A stretch of DNA of 64,000 nt from Terrimonas sp964445775 (GTDB lineage: Bacteria; Bacteroidota; Bacteroidia; Chitinophagales; Chitinophagaceae): assembly GCA_964445775.1 (NCBI GenBank), contig CAYUMH010000002.1, positions 88,410 to 152,409 on the forward strand, read 5' to 3'. The notes under the pieces are model-generated. The model made no database searches and was not told the origin of the DNA. It saw nothing but the letters and a program-made list of their open reading frames with translations. This document shows, one piece after another, positions 8,868 to 17,501 of the stretch. Each line of letters begins with the position of its first letter. The stretch's first letter is position 1. The translations under genes were made by a program, and so were the position numbers.

Positions 8868-9155
8868 ATGATCACCGAGTTACTGCAAGCCGCCATGATT
8901 GCCGGCGTATTATTATTTCCTTTTATCGCCTTTGTCCTGTTTGTTAGTATCTTATTTTTTACCACTATCATACATAGTTATTTAATCAGCAGCCAGGTAG
9001 CTGTTGGCACTATCAACGCCACATCAAACAGGCAAAAGCCCCGGAAGCGTTTTTTCATTTTCCTGTTGAGCTTTGCCATAGCAACAGGCATTGTTTTTAT
9101 ACTCTCGTTATTCGGCATGATGCTTTTGAGTGGTTTTATACCTGGGTTTGATTAA
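8868..9155 (+). CDS. Small two-helix membrane protein
   Basis: A 95-residue protein with two long hydrophobic helices (about 9-40 and 63-90) separated by a basic loop (NRQKPRKR). Not recognised. It starts 37 bp after the preceding small membrane protein and is probably in the same operon. Confidence 0.6.
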   Translation: MITELLQAAMIAGVLLFPFIAFVLFVSILFFTTIIHSYLISSQVAVGTINATSNRQKPRKRFFIFLLSFAIATGIVFILSLFGMMLLSGFIPGFD

Positions 9156-9204
9156 CACTTCCTGCTTCACTATTTTTTGTAGCTTTAAACTCAAAAATTA
9201 CAGG

Positions 9205-9783
9205 GTGAAGTATCCATTCCTTGCCATCAGCTTATTTGTGTACTGCTGTGCATATGCGCAGTTGCCTACCCATGAAGTAATGGGACTGAAAAGTGGCCGG
9301 ATCGTTGACGATACCAGTTATATCTATACCTTACCCTTTGCTGCCAAAACAAAGCATTTTTTTGTACAGGGCGCCAATAGCTCCTTCAGTCATAAAGGAG
9401 AATTATCCTACGATTTTAAAATGAAAACAGGCAGCAAAATAGCTGCAGCCAGGGGCGGTAAAGTAACCGGCATGCGCAGCGATAGCAATAAAGGCGGCCT
9501 GAAACCTGAAAATTTATCAGATGGTAATTATATCATTATTGAACATGATGATGGCAGTACCGCCCATTACTGGCATTTGCAATACAATAGTATTTTTGTA
9601 AACCTGAACGATACGGTTAGCCAGGGACAGGTGATCGGCCTTTCCGGCAATACCGGTTACAGCGCCTTTCCTCACCTGCATTTCCAGGTATTTGACAAGA
9701 ACAATAAAAATATCCTGGTCCGGTTCCGTACTAAAAAGGGTGTAAAATATATCAGGCCCGGCAGAACTTATAAAGCCCTATAA
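9205..9783 (+). CDS. Secreted M23-family metallopeptidase
   Basis: A GTG start at 9205 gives a clean signal peptide (VKYPFLAISLFVYCCAYAQ). The open frame reaches back to 9130, but that would overlap the upstream gene and bury the signal. The lysostaphin/LytM-type zinc fold is seen from SHKGELSYDF (His and Asp ligands) through YWHLQYNS to the HxH motif in PHLHFQVF. Such enzymes cut peptidoglycan cross-links in the periplasm. The motif set is complete, so it should be active, unlike EnvC-type regulators. A lipoprotein gene follows 11 bp later and is probably cotranscribed. Confidence 0.85.
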   Translation: MKYPFLAISLFVYCCAYAQLPTHEVMGLKSGRIVDDTSYIYTLPFAAKTKHFFVQGANSSFSHKGELSYDFKMKTGSKIAAARGGKVTGMRSDSNKGGLKPENLSDGNYIIIEHDDGSTAHYWHLQYNSIFVNLNDTVSQGQVIGLSGNTGYSAFPHLHFQVFDKNNKNILVRFRTKKGVKYIRPGRTYKAL

Positions 9784-9794
9784 AATTAAAAACT

Positions 9795-10355
9795 ATGTTT
9801 AAAGTCTTCTTTATTGCGGTTAGCTGTTTAACCATTATCAGTTGTAATAACAACAGCCCGCAACCGACAGTGAATAATAATCCATCCAAAGATTCCGTCA
9901 CTGAGCCGGAAAAACCAAAAGATACCATCGCTGGTTTAAAGGATCTCACCATCAATGAAGCTTATTACGAACAAAAAGTAAAAAAGGTTAAAAAACTGGC
10001 AGATAGCACCATCACCTCACTAGCTTTAACTGATATAGAAGATATAAACCGTAATAGTGATGCTGCTGTCAAAATTATTGACACCCTGTGGACTACAGAT
10101 ACTGAGCAGATCATTATTGTAGCGCTCGACGGCGAAACCGAGATGAGCGCTTACCTGGTTCATTTAAAAAACAAAAGGCTGAAACAATTTGAACAGGTGT
10201 ACTATGCCGATGTTGTGGAGTATTTCATGCAGGTAAACTCAACCATTAAGGACAACCAACTGAGTATTGTAACCACCACCGATGCAGATGGTAAGACCAC
10301 CAAAAAAATTACCAACTTCCTGTTTAAAGATGGCAGTTTACAAAAAGTAAATTAA
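9795..10355 (+). CDS. Hypothetical lipoprotein
   Basis: A 186-residue protein with signal peptide and lipobox (TIISC, Cys about 17), then an Asn/Pro/Ser/Thr/Lys-rich linker and a soluble domain rich in Thr, Ile and Asp. No family recognised. Placed 11 bp after the M23 peptidase, it may be a partner in cell-wall turnover, but only position suggests this. A strong bidirectional terminator follows. Confidence 0.7.
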   Translation: MFKVFFIAVSCLTIISCNNNSPQPTVNNNPSKDSVTEPEKPKDTIAGLKDLTINEAYYEQKVKKVKKLADSTITSLALTDIEDINRNSDAAVKIIDTLWTTDTEQIIIVALDGETEMSAYLVHLKNKRLKQFEQVYYADVVEYFMQVNSTIKDNQLSIVTTTDADGKTTKKITNFLFKDGSLQKVN

Positions 10356-10373
10356 GCACCTGTTATTCATAAC

Positions 10374-10410
10374 AAAGGCCGGGATAGCTTTTATCCCGGC
10401 CTTTTATTTT
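10374..10410. terminator. Bidirectional terminator between convergent genes
   Basis: A perfect 13-bp stem (AAAGGCCGGGATA with its complement, loop GCTTT) flanked by A-tract and T-tract. It serves the 9795 gene and the converging enoyl-CoA hydratase gene. Confidence 0.9.
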
Positions 10411-10422
10411 TTATTGTATTTA

Positions 10423-11202
10423 CTATTTCCCTGTAAACGCTGCCTTCCTTTTTTCCAGGAAAGCCGTAGCACCTTCCTTAGCATCGGCAGTTGCAATGAG
10501 TTTGCCAAAGGTTTTTATCTCCACTTCATAACCGTTCACCCTTTCATCATATACCGCGTTGGCTGCTTCAATGCAACCGGCAACAGCCAGGGGCGCTTTG
10601 GTATTGATGAGTGTTAATATTTCCCTGGTCTTATTTAATAATTCATCAGCAGTGGTAATATGGTTTACCAGGCCGTATTGCAGTGCCGTTGCGGCATCAA
10701 TCATATTGCCCGTGATGAGCAGTTCAATGGCCCTGCCCTTACCCACTAATTGTACCAGGCGCTGGGTACCGCCATAACCGGGTAACAACCCCAGGTTTAC
10801 TTCAGGCTGTCCGAACCGGGCATTATCAGCCGCTAAACGAAAATGACAGGCCATGGCCAGCTCGCAACCGCCTCCCAACGCAAAGCCATTGACGGCGGCA
10901 ACGATCGGCTTACTGCTGTTCTCAATTTTCGAAAACACCATTTCCTGCCCCCTGCGCGCCAGGGCTTCACCACCCGCCGCATCCAGGCTGGCAAATTCAC
11001 TGATATCGGCGCCCGCTACAAAAGCCTTGGGGCCTGCACCGGTAATAATAGCCGCTTTAATATCACTGTTGGTATTTACTTCATCAATAGCCGCACTTAA
11101 TTCTTCAATCACCGTTTTATTTAACGCATTCAGTTTATCCGGGCGATTGATGGTAATAACACAAATATTATTTTCTGTTGTAACAAGCAATGAAGTGTAC
11201 AT
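10423..11202 (-). CDS. Enoyl-CoA hydratase/isomerase family protein
   Basis: A 259-residue crotonase-fold enzyme, the usual length. Oxyanion-hole residues lie in AGADISEF and GFALGGGCELAM. Both catalytic glutamates of true hydratases are present (GGGCELAM and FGQPEVNLGLLPG), so hydration of a trans-2-enoyl-CoA is expected, as in beta-oxidation or as 3-hydroxybutyryl-CoA dehydratase. No other beta-oxidation gene is adjacent. Twelve bases upstream of the start lies a perfect tandem 14-bp repeat that could be regulatory. Confidence 0.9.
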   Translation of the reverse strand: MYTSLLVTTENNICVITINRPDKLNALNKTVIEELSAAIDEVNTNSDIKAAIITGAGPKAFVAGADISEFASLDAAGGEALARRGQEMVFSKIENSSKPIVAAVNGFALGGGCELAMACHFRLAADNARFGQPEVNLGLLPGYGGTQRLVQLVGKGRAIELLITGNMIDAATALQYGLVNHITTADELLNKTREILTLINTKAPLAVAGCIEAANAVYDERVNGYEVEIKTFGKLIATADAKEGATAFLEKRKAAFTGK

Positions 11203-11213
11203 CTTTTAAAGTA

Positions 11214-11241
11214 TTTAGTATATAGATTTTAGTATATAGAT
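11214..11241. repeat. Tandem 14-bp repeat upstream of the enoyl-CoA hydratase gene
   Basis: TTTAGTATATAGAT occurs twice head to tail (11214-11227 and 11228-11241), followed by AGTAGTATACT. It lies 12 bp upstream of the start codon, where it would overlap the promoter or ribosome-binding region. Confidence 0.6.
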
Positions 11242-11264
11242 AGTAGTATACTATTTTTTTATTC

Positions 11265-11418
11265 CCGGCTGCAGTAATGCTTATCAGCTTCGTTGCGTCG
11301 CACACTGCATCGTTCTGTTCGTTTATCAACCTTTAATGGAAAAGTGACAATAAGCAATTCATAATTCAGCATTCATAATTCAGCATTCATAATTCCTAAT
11401 TCATAACTCATCATTCAA
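11265..11418. repeat. Intergenic dispersed repeat plus ATTCATAATT array
   Basis: Bases about 11270-11340 carry, in reverse orientation, the dispersed repeat with the core TGTGCGACGCAAC and ACTGCAGCCGG. Bases about 11355-11418 are a degenerate array of ATTCATAATTCAGC-type units ending at the ruvB stop codon. Similar arrays lie at about 17130 and 62876. No gene is seen here. Confidence 0.6.
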
Positions 11419-12453
11419 TTACCAGAACTGTCCCTGCCCCGGCAATGCTCCCGGCTTTTGTTTACCCAAATGTTTATAGGCTTTCTCCGTGGCTTCACGT
11501 CCCCTTGGTGTACGCTGTAAAAACCCCTCCTGTATTAAAAAGGGTTCATACACTTCTTCAATGGTACCTGCTTCCTCGCCTACCGAAGTAGCAATGGTAG
11601 TTAACCCAACCGGGCCGCCCTTGAATTTTTCAATAATGGAGGCCAATATCCGGTTATCCATATCATCCAGGCCATACTCATCTACATTCAAGGCTTTTAA
11701 CGCATGCTGGGTAATACCTATATCAATAATGCCATCATTTAATACCTGGGCAAAATCGCGTACACGGCGTAAAAGGCCATTGGCAATACGTGGTGTGGCA
11801 CGGCTGCGACCGGCAATTTCTCTGGCGGCTACTTTATCAATGGTAACACCTAAAATACCGGCGGCACGCAGTACAATTTTTTGCAGTGTATCTAATGAAT
11901 AATATTCTAATCTTGATTTGATGGCAAAACGGGAGAGTAAAGGCGCCGTCAATAATCCGCTGCGGGTAGTAGCGCCAATTAAGGTAAAGGGACTAAGTGC
12001 CAGCTGCACACTGCGTGCATTAGGACCACTATCGATCATAATATCAATACGGTAATCCTCCATGGCTGCATACAGGTACTCTTCCACCACGGTACTCAAC
12101 CGGTGTATCTCATCAATAAACAATACATCATTGGGTTCCAGGCTGGTCAGCAATCCTGCCAGGTCGCCGGGTTTTTCTATTACCGGGCCGCTGGTTTCTT
12201 TAATATTTACGCCCATTTCATTGGCCACAATACGCGATAAGGTGGTTTTACCTAAACCGGGAGGGCCATGAAACAATACATGATCCAATGCTTCACCCCG
12301 GATCTTTGCCGCCTTGATAAAGATGGTCAGGTTTTCAATGATCTGTGGCTGTCCTGCAAACTCTTTAATGGCCGAAGGCCGGATGCTGTTCTCAAAATCG
12401 GAGTCGGCGGAACTGAGTTTTGATTTATCGTTATTTAAGTTAGGATTACTCAT
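11419..12453 (-). CDS. ruvB: Holliday junction branch-migration helicase RuvB
   Basis: A 344-residue AAA+ ATPase of normal RuvB length. Walker A GPPGLGKT is at residues 63-70, Walker B FIDEIHRL has D114/E115, sensor region GATTRSGLL follows, and the C-terminal winged helix ends in RTPRGREATEKAYKHLG. RuvB hexamers with RuvA drive branch migration of Holliday junctions during recombinational repair. ruvA and ruvC are not nearby. The ATG start at 12453 fits the family's variable N-terminal tail. Confidence 0.97.
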   Translation of the reverse strand: MSNPNLNNDKSKLSSADSDFENSIRPSAIKEFAGQPQIIENLTIFIKAAKIRGEALDHVLFHGPPGLGKTTLSRIVANEMGVNIKETSGPVIEKPGDLAGLLTSLEPNDVLFIDEIHRLSTVVEEYLYAAMEDYRIDIMIDSGPNARSVQLALSPFTLIGATTRSGLLTAPLLSRFAIKSRLEYYSLDTLQKIVLRAAGILGVTIDKVAAREIAGRSRATPRIANGLLRRVRDFAQVLNDGIIDIGITQHALKALNVDEYGLDDMDNRILASIIEKFKGGPVGLTTIATSVGEEAGTIEEVYEPFLIQEGFLQRTPRGREATEKAYKHLGKQKPGALPGQGQFW

Positions 12454-12548
12454 ATTGTATATACTGCAAGATACAAAGGCTTACCCTATGTTTTAGTATA
12501 TTGCCGTTCCCGTTAATAAAACTTTTGAATATTAAAAACAACAGGCGC

Positions 12549-13121
12549 ATGAAAGGGATCGTATTTTTTTGTTTGCTGTTAACCCTGGCTGGTAATAGTT
12601 TGATGGCCCAGTCTGCCACCAATTTGCAACAGTTCTGGAGCCGGCTGGAAAAACATTGTGGTAAAACTTACGAAGGCACCATTACCGCCGGCGGACGCGA
12701 AGGCGATGGTTTTACCGGGCAGAGACTGGTGATGCAGGTATTGGATTGTAAGACCAGTGTAATTAAAATACCCTTTTATGTGGGTGAGAATAAATCACGC
12801 ACCTGGATATTGACCAACCAAAACGAAAGGCTCACCTTAAAACATGATCACCGTCATAAGGACGGAAGTCCTGATAGCATTACCATGTATGGCGGTACGG
12901 CCAGCAATACCGGCGCAGCAGGTATGCAGGTTTTCCCAGCTGACCAGGAAACCTGTAGTTTAATTCCTTATGCCTGTGGCAATGTATGGTGGATGACCAT
13001 TGACGAAAAAACATTTACCTATAATTTAAGGCGTATTGGCAGCGACCGGGTATTTACGGTAAGCTTTAACCTGGAAAAACCAATTATAATTAATGATAAA
13101 CCATGGGGCTGGTCCAATTAA
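12549..13121 (+). CDS. Conserved secreted protein of unknown function
   Basis: The ATG at 12549 is chosen because it begins a clear signal peptide (MKGIVFFCLLLTLAGNSLMAQ). The frame extends back to a TTG at 12501 without adding sense. The mature part (about 170 residues) contains FWSRLEKHCGKTYEGTI, VGENKSRTWILT and LKHDHRHKDGSPD. I recall this as a widespread uncharacterised secreted family. The His/Asp-rich stretch could bind metal, which is inference. It diverges from ruvB and stands alone. Confidence 0.75.
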   Translation: MKGIVFFCLLLTLAGNSLMAQSATNLQQFWSRLEKHCGKTYEGTITAGGREGDGFTGQRLVMQVLDCKTSVIKIPFYVGENKSRTWILTNQNERLTLKHDHRHKDGSPDSITMYGGTASNTGAAGMQVFPADQETCSLIPYACGNVWWMTIDEKTFTYNLRRIGSDRVFTVSFNLEKPIIINDKPWGWSN

Positions 13122-13251
13122 TGATATTTATCATAAAATATTGATTATAAATTACTGAAAGCCTGAATTTTAGATTTCGATTGCTTTATTTGGCATAATT
13201 ATTTATATTAATAGTGTAAAGAGGAATTATAAACCCCCAAAATATTACACT

Positions 13252-13479
13252 ATGAACAAATTACTTACCGGACTGGCAGTAGGCGTTGTTTTAGGTATTT
13301 TATTCGCGCCTGACAAAGGATCAGAAACAAGAAGAAAAATTGCGGACCAGGGCCGTGATCTGAAAGATAAGTTTAACGATTTGGTAGATGACTTAGTGCA
13401 TAAGTTTGATGAAGCTGTAGAAGATGTTGCCGAAGGTGCAGAAGATTTTGCAGATAAAGCCAAGGCAACGATGCGATAA
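13252..13479 (+). CDS. YtxH-domain small protein
   Basis: A 75-residue protein with an N-terminal hydrophobic helix ending in GILFAPDKGSETRRKI, the hallmark of YtxH/gas-vesicle-like stress proteins. A charged helical tail rich in Asp, Glu and Ala follows (residues 28-75, probable coiled coil). Family members are general-stress, membrane-anchored proteins of unknown mechanism. A strong terminator follows. Confidence 0.85.
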   Translation: MNKLLTGLAVGVVLGILFAPDKGSETRRKIADQGRDLKDKFNDLVDDLVHKFDEAVEDVAEGAEDFADKAKATMR

Positions 13480-13507
13480 CCGTAGTTTACTATGGTTTAC
13501 AGCAATT

Positions 13508-13541
13508 AAAAAAGCCCGTGTTGTACAACACGGGCTTTTAT
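13508..13541. terminator. Bidirectional terminator
   Basis: A perfect stem of about 14 bp (AAAAGCCCGTGTTG and its complement, 2-nt loop TA), with A and T tracts on the two sides. It sits between the converging YtxH gene and the 13565 gene. Confidence 0.9.
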
Positions 13542-13564
13542 CGTTAAACACTATTTTTTATAGG

Positions 13565-13807
13565 TTAATTTTTGTTGATTAAAAACCGGAAAGGTTTCAG
13601 CTCAACAAACTGCACGGCCTTTTTAATTTTCTTCACACGGTTAGTTATATAATCCCTGTCCACTAATTCATGGGCATTATAAAATACCTGGCTGTTCTCC
13701 AAATGGGCCAATATGGCATGTAAACCTTCCACTTCCTGCGCCAGTGCCTGGCTGGAAAGTTGTGCCTGGTTTAACAATACAATCAATTCTCTGTTTGGCA
13801 AGCTCAT
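13565..13807 (-). CDS. Small hypothetical protein
   Basis: An 80-residue basic protein without signal or membrane segment, mostly helical in appearance (VLLNQAQLSSQALAQEVEGL). No family recognised. Support comes from its length, a terminator at its 3' side and lack of overlap with other genes. Confidence 0.5.
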   Translation of the reverse strand: MSLPNRELIVLLNQAQLSSQALAQEVEGLHAILAHLENSQVFYNAHELVDRDYITNRVKKIKKAVQFVELKPFRFLINKN

Positions 13808-13890
13808 AGCAATGCGATTTAATCCTTAACCATACTATCAGTAAGTATAAATAAGCTTTAAAGCCGGTACCTATACCTGTAATCGTTATT

Positions 13891-14025
13891 TTATCTTACA
13901 GCGGGACAACCGCAGTTTTTACTTTTACGGCCACCATTGCCGGAGTAGTAGTTTTTACTACAGGAGGATACGGCAATCATGGTTACCAATAATACAATTA
14001 ACAAGTTTATCCTGGATATTTTCAT
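13891..14025 (-). CDS. 44-residue lipoprotein with Cys-Gly-Cys-Pro tail
   Basis: ATG at 14025 to TAA at 13891 encodes 44 residues. It has a basic start and hydrophobic core (NLLIVLLVTMIAV), lipobox VSSC, then a Tyr/Gly/Lys-rich mature peptide ending NCGCPAVR. After lipidation only about 23 residues remain. Short lipoproteins with a terminal CGCP are, to my recollection, frequent in Bacteroidota and uncharacterised. The ordered signal peptide and lipobox make a chance frame unlikely. Confidence 0.65.
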   Translation of the reverse strand: MKISRINLLIVLLVTMIAVSSCSKNYYSGNGGRKSKNCGCPAVR

Positions 14026-14117
14026 TTTACATCTTTTATCAAAAAATTGGCTACTTATCTTCGCTTATTCTAAGTTATAACTATTTTACTTACATTTTAT
14101 TATACAGCAAACTAAAA

Positions 14118-15248
14118 TTGGAAAAAATTACCCCAAATAACAGGGTTTTCCCTGCTAATACCCGCAAACTAAAGGTGCTGATTGCTCCTTTGGATTGGGG
14201 ATTGGGGCATACCACCCGCTGTATTCCCCTGGCTCATAGCCTTATAGAATGGGGGGTAACCGTATTTTTTGCCGGCAATGAACAGCAAAAAAAATTATTA
14301 GAACAGGAGTTTCCCAATAACCCTTTTTTGTACCTGGAAGGTTATAATATCCAATACAGTAAAACAGCCGGCGGGCTCACCTGGAAACTGGCCACACAGC
14401 TGGGGAGAATTAAAAAAGCTATCGGCAACGAACATGACTGGCTGTTACAGCAGGTGAAAGAACATGCATTTGATGCCGTGATCAGTGATAACCGCTTTGG
14501 TCTCTGGCATCCTCATATCCCCAGTATTTTTATCACCCATCAACTGGCCATTCAAACACCGGTTAAATGGGCACAAAAGCTGGTGCAAAAGATAAATTAC
14601 CGTTTTATCAATCGTTTTTCCGCCTGCTGGGTGCCGGATATGCCCGGGCCCGTTAACCTGGCGGGCGTTTTATCGCACCCTCAAAAAATGCCCCTAGTGC
14701 CGGTAAGTTATATCGGTATACTATCCAGGTTACAGGCCTTACCAAAGGATAAAGAACAACAGCACCTGTTTATCTCCTTATCCGGGCCCGAACCGCAACG
14801 AAGCTTACTGGAAACAACTATTTTAGAGCAATTACAATTATATAAAGGCAGGACTACTGTTGTAAGAGGCCTTCCCGGTAATACGCAACTGCCACCCGTA
14901 CCACCGAATATTGTTATACATAACCACCTGGACACTGCGGCCTATAACCAGGCACTTTGTGCAGCCGGTATGGTAATAAGCCGCACAGGCTATAGTACCG
15001 TGATGGATATTGTAGCCGCCGGTCAAAAAAGTGTTTTAATACCTACTCCCGGCCAAACAGAGCAGGAGTACCTGGCACAATACCTTGTGGAAAAAGGGCT
15101 GGCACTTTGTTATACCCAGCAAGAGTTTAACCTGGAGCAGGCTTTAATAACTGCCGGCTCTTTTAACTATCAAACAATAGCTGCGGAACCATTGTACAAA
15201 AAGATCCTGTCAGATTTTGTTGAAAGCCTGCAAGACAATCAAGAATAA
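14118..15248 (+). CDS. MurG-like glycosyltransferase (GT28-type C-terminus)
   Basis: A 376-residue GT-B type protein. The N-terminal domain starts with KVLIAPLDWGLGHTTRC, the GxGH loop typical of MurG-like enzymes. The C-terminal nucleotide-sugar domain contains LSGPEPQR and SRTGYSTVMDIVAAGQKSVLIPTPGQTEQEYLA, matching the GT28 donor-binding site. The acceptor is unknown, with polysaccharide or glycolipid synthesis likely. The start is a TTG at 14118, since no ATG lies before the first strand. It converges with the next gene with only 2 bp between the stops. Confidence 0.83.
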   Translation: MEKITPNNRVFPANTRKLKVLIAPLDWGLGHTTRCIPLAHSLIEWGVTVFFAGNEQQKKLLEQEFPNNPFLYLEGYNIQYSKTAGGLTWKLATQLGRIKKAIGNEHDWLLQQVKEHAFDAVISDNRFGLWHPHIPSIFITHQLAIQTPVKWAQKLVQKINYRFINRFSACWVPDMPGPVNLAGVLSHPQKMPLVPVSYIGILSRLQALPKDKEQQHLFISLSGPEPQRSLLETTILEQLQLYKGRTTVVRGLPGNTQLPPVPPNIVIHNHLDTAAYNQALCAAGMVISRTGYSTVMDIVAAGQKSVLIPTPGQTEQEYLAQYLVEKGLALCYTQQEFNLEQALITAGSFNYQTIAAEPLYKKILSDFVESLQDNQE

Positions 15249-15250
15249 GT

Positions 15251-16279
15251 TTATTGTTTAGGCGTTCTTTTAAATACCACCGCCGCGTTTTGCTGCAGAT
15301 CGGCACTAAAGTGTATCTGTGTACGTTTATCGCCTTCGTATACTACCAGTAAACCTGTGTTGGGCGGGTATTTGCCCAGGTTTTCGGCAAATAAAATCAA
15401 AGTAGTTTCGTCAGTATCTGAACTGATATGGATGGTTTTACGTAAAGCTGTTGATTTTAAACAGGTTTTATCAAATATTACTTCCCCGTTCAGTTGCACA
15501 CTTACCGTATCGCCGTCAATTTCACCGTTATCATATAATGCCAGCTGCAAGCTGTCGGCTGAGAAGTAAACCGTATGTGTACTACCGATACTTCGACGGT
15601 CAATTTTTTCTTTGGTGCCAGGTGCCGGCGCCGTAATAACTGCGGGTATGGCTTTTTCAGGTTTTTGTTGTGCTGTTACCTCCTGTTTGGGAAGGGTTGT
15701 TTTTTTATCAGCCTGTTTTTTATCGATGGGTTTTGCGGTTGCGGTTTTTTGCAAATCATCTTCGGCAAGAAAAGGTAGTTTTTTGGTAAGACCCAATTCC
15801 TGCAAATGCGCCATGATTTTAGCCTGTTGCCGGTTTTTTGCCGGAGCCAGGTTCATCTGGCCACTGATGGCATAGAATTTTTTTGTTTTATTGGTCTTCC
15901 AGGTACCATTTAACTGCCAGCTGCCATCTGTTTTATTGATCTCAAAGAAATAACTGGTTACAATGCCTTTATCCAGCTTACCCCTGAAATTGTAGGATAA
16001 TATCTCATCATCCTTTACCTCGCAAACACTATCCTTAATGGTACCTTTTACCCTTTTCATGATATAGTACAGGGTATCGTTTACAATAAACTGGGTATGG
16101 GCATAGCCATATACTTTGTTTTCGTATTGTGTAAGTGCTAATTCAAAAGACTGATCTTTCCGGGTAGTGGTGCTGTCATTGGTGAGTGTGCCCGTCCAGA
16201 TACCATTTAACCCGGCCTGTTGAGCACCTGCAACCAGGGTAATAACTATAAGTAAAGATGTTAACAGGAAGTTTTTCAT
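15251..16279 (-). CDS. Secreted hypothetical protein with two beta domains
   Basis: The ATG at 16279 (MKNFLLTSLLIVITLVAGAQ) gives the best signal peptide; another ATG lies three codons upstream. The N-terminal domain (about 20-150) reads as a lipocalin-like or beta-barrel fold (LNGIWTGTLTNDS, GSWQLNGTWKTNKTKKFY). A Lys/Ala/Pro/Gln-rich linker follows (about 165-220), then a C-terminal beta domain (VYFSADSLQLALYDNGEIDGD) common in Bacteroidota secreted proteins. No enzyme motif seen. Confidence 0.7.
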   Translation of the reverse strand: MKNFLLTSLLIVITLVAGAQQAGLNGIWTGTLTNDSTTTRKDQSFELALTQYENKVYGYAHTQFIVNDTLYYIMKRVKGTIKDSVCEVKDDEILSYNFRGKLDKGIVTSYFFEINKTDGSWQLNGTWKTNKTKKFYAISGQMNLAPAKNRQQAKIMAHLQELGLTKKLPFLAEDDLQKTATAKPIDKKQADKKTTLPKQEVTAQQKPEKAIPAVITAPAPGTKEKIDRRSIGSTHTVYFSADSLQLALYDNGEIDGDTVSVQLNGEVIFDKTCLKSTALRKTIHISSDTDETTLILFAENLGKYPPNTGLLVVYEGDKRTQIHFSADLQQNAAVVFKRTPKQ

Positions 16280-16419
16280 GAAAAACAAGTGATATTGGTT
16301 ATTCCGCCTTTAAACGGTGTAAAGGTATTATTTATTTCATGCGTGACCCATTACACCTGTATTATTTATGCAGGACTGTCATTAAACGGTGTTATAAGCA
16401 GCACAATACAGGAGTATGG

Positions 16420-16449
16420 TTGATTTTAACAGTGACAATGTTATATTTG
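16420..16449 (+). promoter_or_regulatory. Bacteroidota-type promoter for the decarboxylase gene
   Basis: TTG at 16420-16422, a 19-bp spacer, then TATATTTG at 16442-16449 (full match to TAnnTTTG), 18 bp before the ATG at 16468. It supports the downstream start, because the 5' frame extension to 16339 would lie upstream of the transcript. Confidence 0.65.
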
Positions 16450-16467
16450 CAGCCTAATTATTCAATA

Positions 16468-17124
16468 ATGACCATACACAAAGAAGGTACCGCCTCTATT
16501 GCCATTGCAGCCATATTTTTTGCTGTAGCCAACCTGATCTCTTTTTATTTTTTAAGCTTTAGCAGCCCGGTTATCAGTTCCCTTATATTTATTGTTACTT
16601 TAGGATTGTTCCTGTTTATCATATCTTTTTTCCGCATACCCAAAAGGCAGTACACTTTTAACGAGAATGCCATTATTGCTCCCTGCGACGGTAAAGTAGT
16701 GGTGATTGAGGAAGTACAGGCCGATGAGTACTTTCCTGACCGCCGTATACAGGTATCTATTTTTATGAGTCCTTTAAATGTACACGTTAACCGCAACCCC
16801 GTTACCGGCGAAGTGGTACACAGCAAATACCATAAAGGAAAATACCTGGTAGCCTGGCACCCAAAATCATCCACCGAAAATGAACGTCATACCGTGGTAT
16901 ATCGCAAAGGCAATAAAGAGGTGCTGACCAAACAGATTGCCGGCGCCCTGGCCAAACGTATTGTGAATTATGTACAACCCGGCCAACAGGTAAAACAGAA
17001 TGACGAAATGGGCTTTATTAAATTCGGTTCCCGAGTTGACCTGCTGCTGCCCCTGGATGCTAAGATCAAAGTAAATATTGGCGATAAACCGAAAGGTGGT
17101 GTTACCGTAATTGCGGAGTGGTAG
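16468..17124 (+). CDS. psd: Phosphatidylserine decarboxylase family protein
   Basis: A 218-residue membrane-associated enzyme of the short (archaetidylserine/PS decarboxylase) class. Two N-terminal hydrophobic helices lie at about 11-50. Conserved segments are IIAPCDGKVVVIEE and FMSPLNVHVNRNPVTGEV, and the self-cleavage site FGSRVDLLLP, where Ser becomes the pyruvoyl cofactor. It makes phosphatidylethanolamine. pssA is not adjacent. The start at 16468 is chosen over the upstream open frame because of the promoter just before it and the family length. Confidence 0.92.
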   Translation: MTIHKEGTASIAIAAIFFAVANLISFYFLSFSSPVISSLIFIVTLGLFLFIISFFRIPKRQYTFNENAIIAPCDGKVVVIEEVQADEYFPDRRIQVSIFMSPLNVHVNRNPVTGEVVHSKYHKGKYLVAWHPKSSTENERHTVVYRKGNKEVLTKQIAGALAKRIVNYVQPGQQVKQNDEMGFIKFGSRVDLLLPLDAKIKVNIGDKPKGGVTVIAEW

Positions 17125-17501
17125 TGGAGAGGGAATGATGAATCAGGAATTATAAATGATGAATTTCAGTACCGGACACTGTTGAGCAGGATTACCGGAC
17201 GATGCAGTGAGTGACCCCAACAATGCTGTTAGGGCAAGCACAACCAAAGGCCAATCAGGGCGGGGACGCCGGTAACCCAAAAACGGGACCGGCACTGTTG
17301 CAATGACCAGTCAACCTTACTATTATGCCCCGGTTAACAAAAGTTTTTATTAAACTATTCACAAAGGTTTATACATCCCGCCCGCCCTGCAAATTGTAAT
17401 TTTCTTTTTTAAAAAAATTATTCTATTTTCAATTTCTACCATCTATTAACTGGCTGCTGAGACAAGCCACCGATATAAATATTATTTAGAACTACCGCAC
17501 G
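17125..17501. other. Intergenic region with repeat remnants
   Basis: No gene seen in 377 bp. Bases about 17130-17170 carry GAATGATGAAT/AATTATAAAT units similar to arrays near 11355 and 62876. Bases about 17190-17240 carry fragments (GACGATGCAGTG) resembling the dispersed GCGACGCAA repeat. No clear promoter was found for the ketosynthase gene. Confidence 0.5.

Noticed and set aside
12501..12548. Longer start (TTG) for the 12549 gene
   Set aside because: The signal peptide at 12549 is clear, and the extra residues do not resemble coding sequence for an exported protein.
15248..15251. Missing terminator between convergent genes at 15.25 kb
   Set aside because: The stops are 2 bp apart and no stem is seen; overlapping transcripts are likely, but nothing further can be claimed.
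16339..16467. Longer start for the phosphatidylserine decarboxylase
   Set aside because: A matching promoter lies between the two starts, so the upstream residues would not be transcribed; family length also fits 16468.
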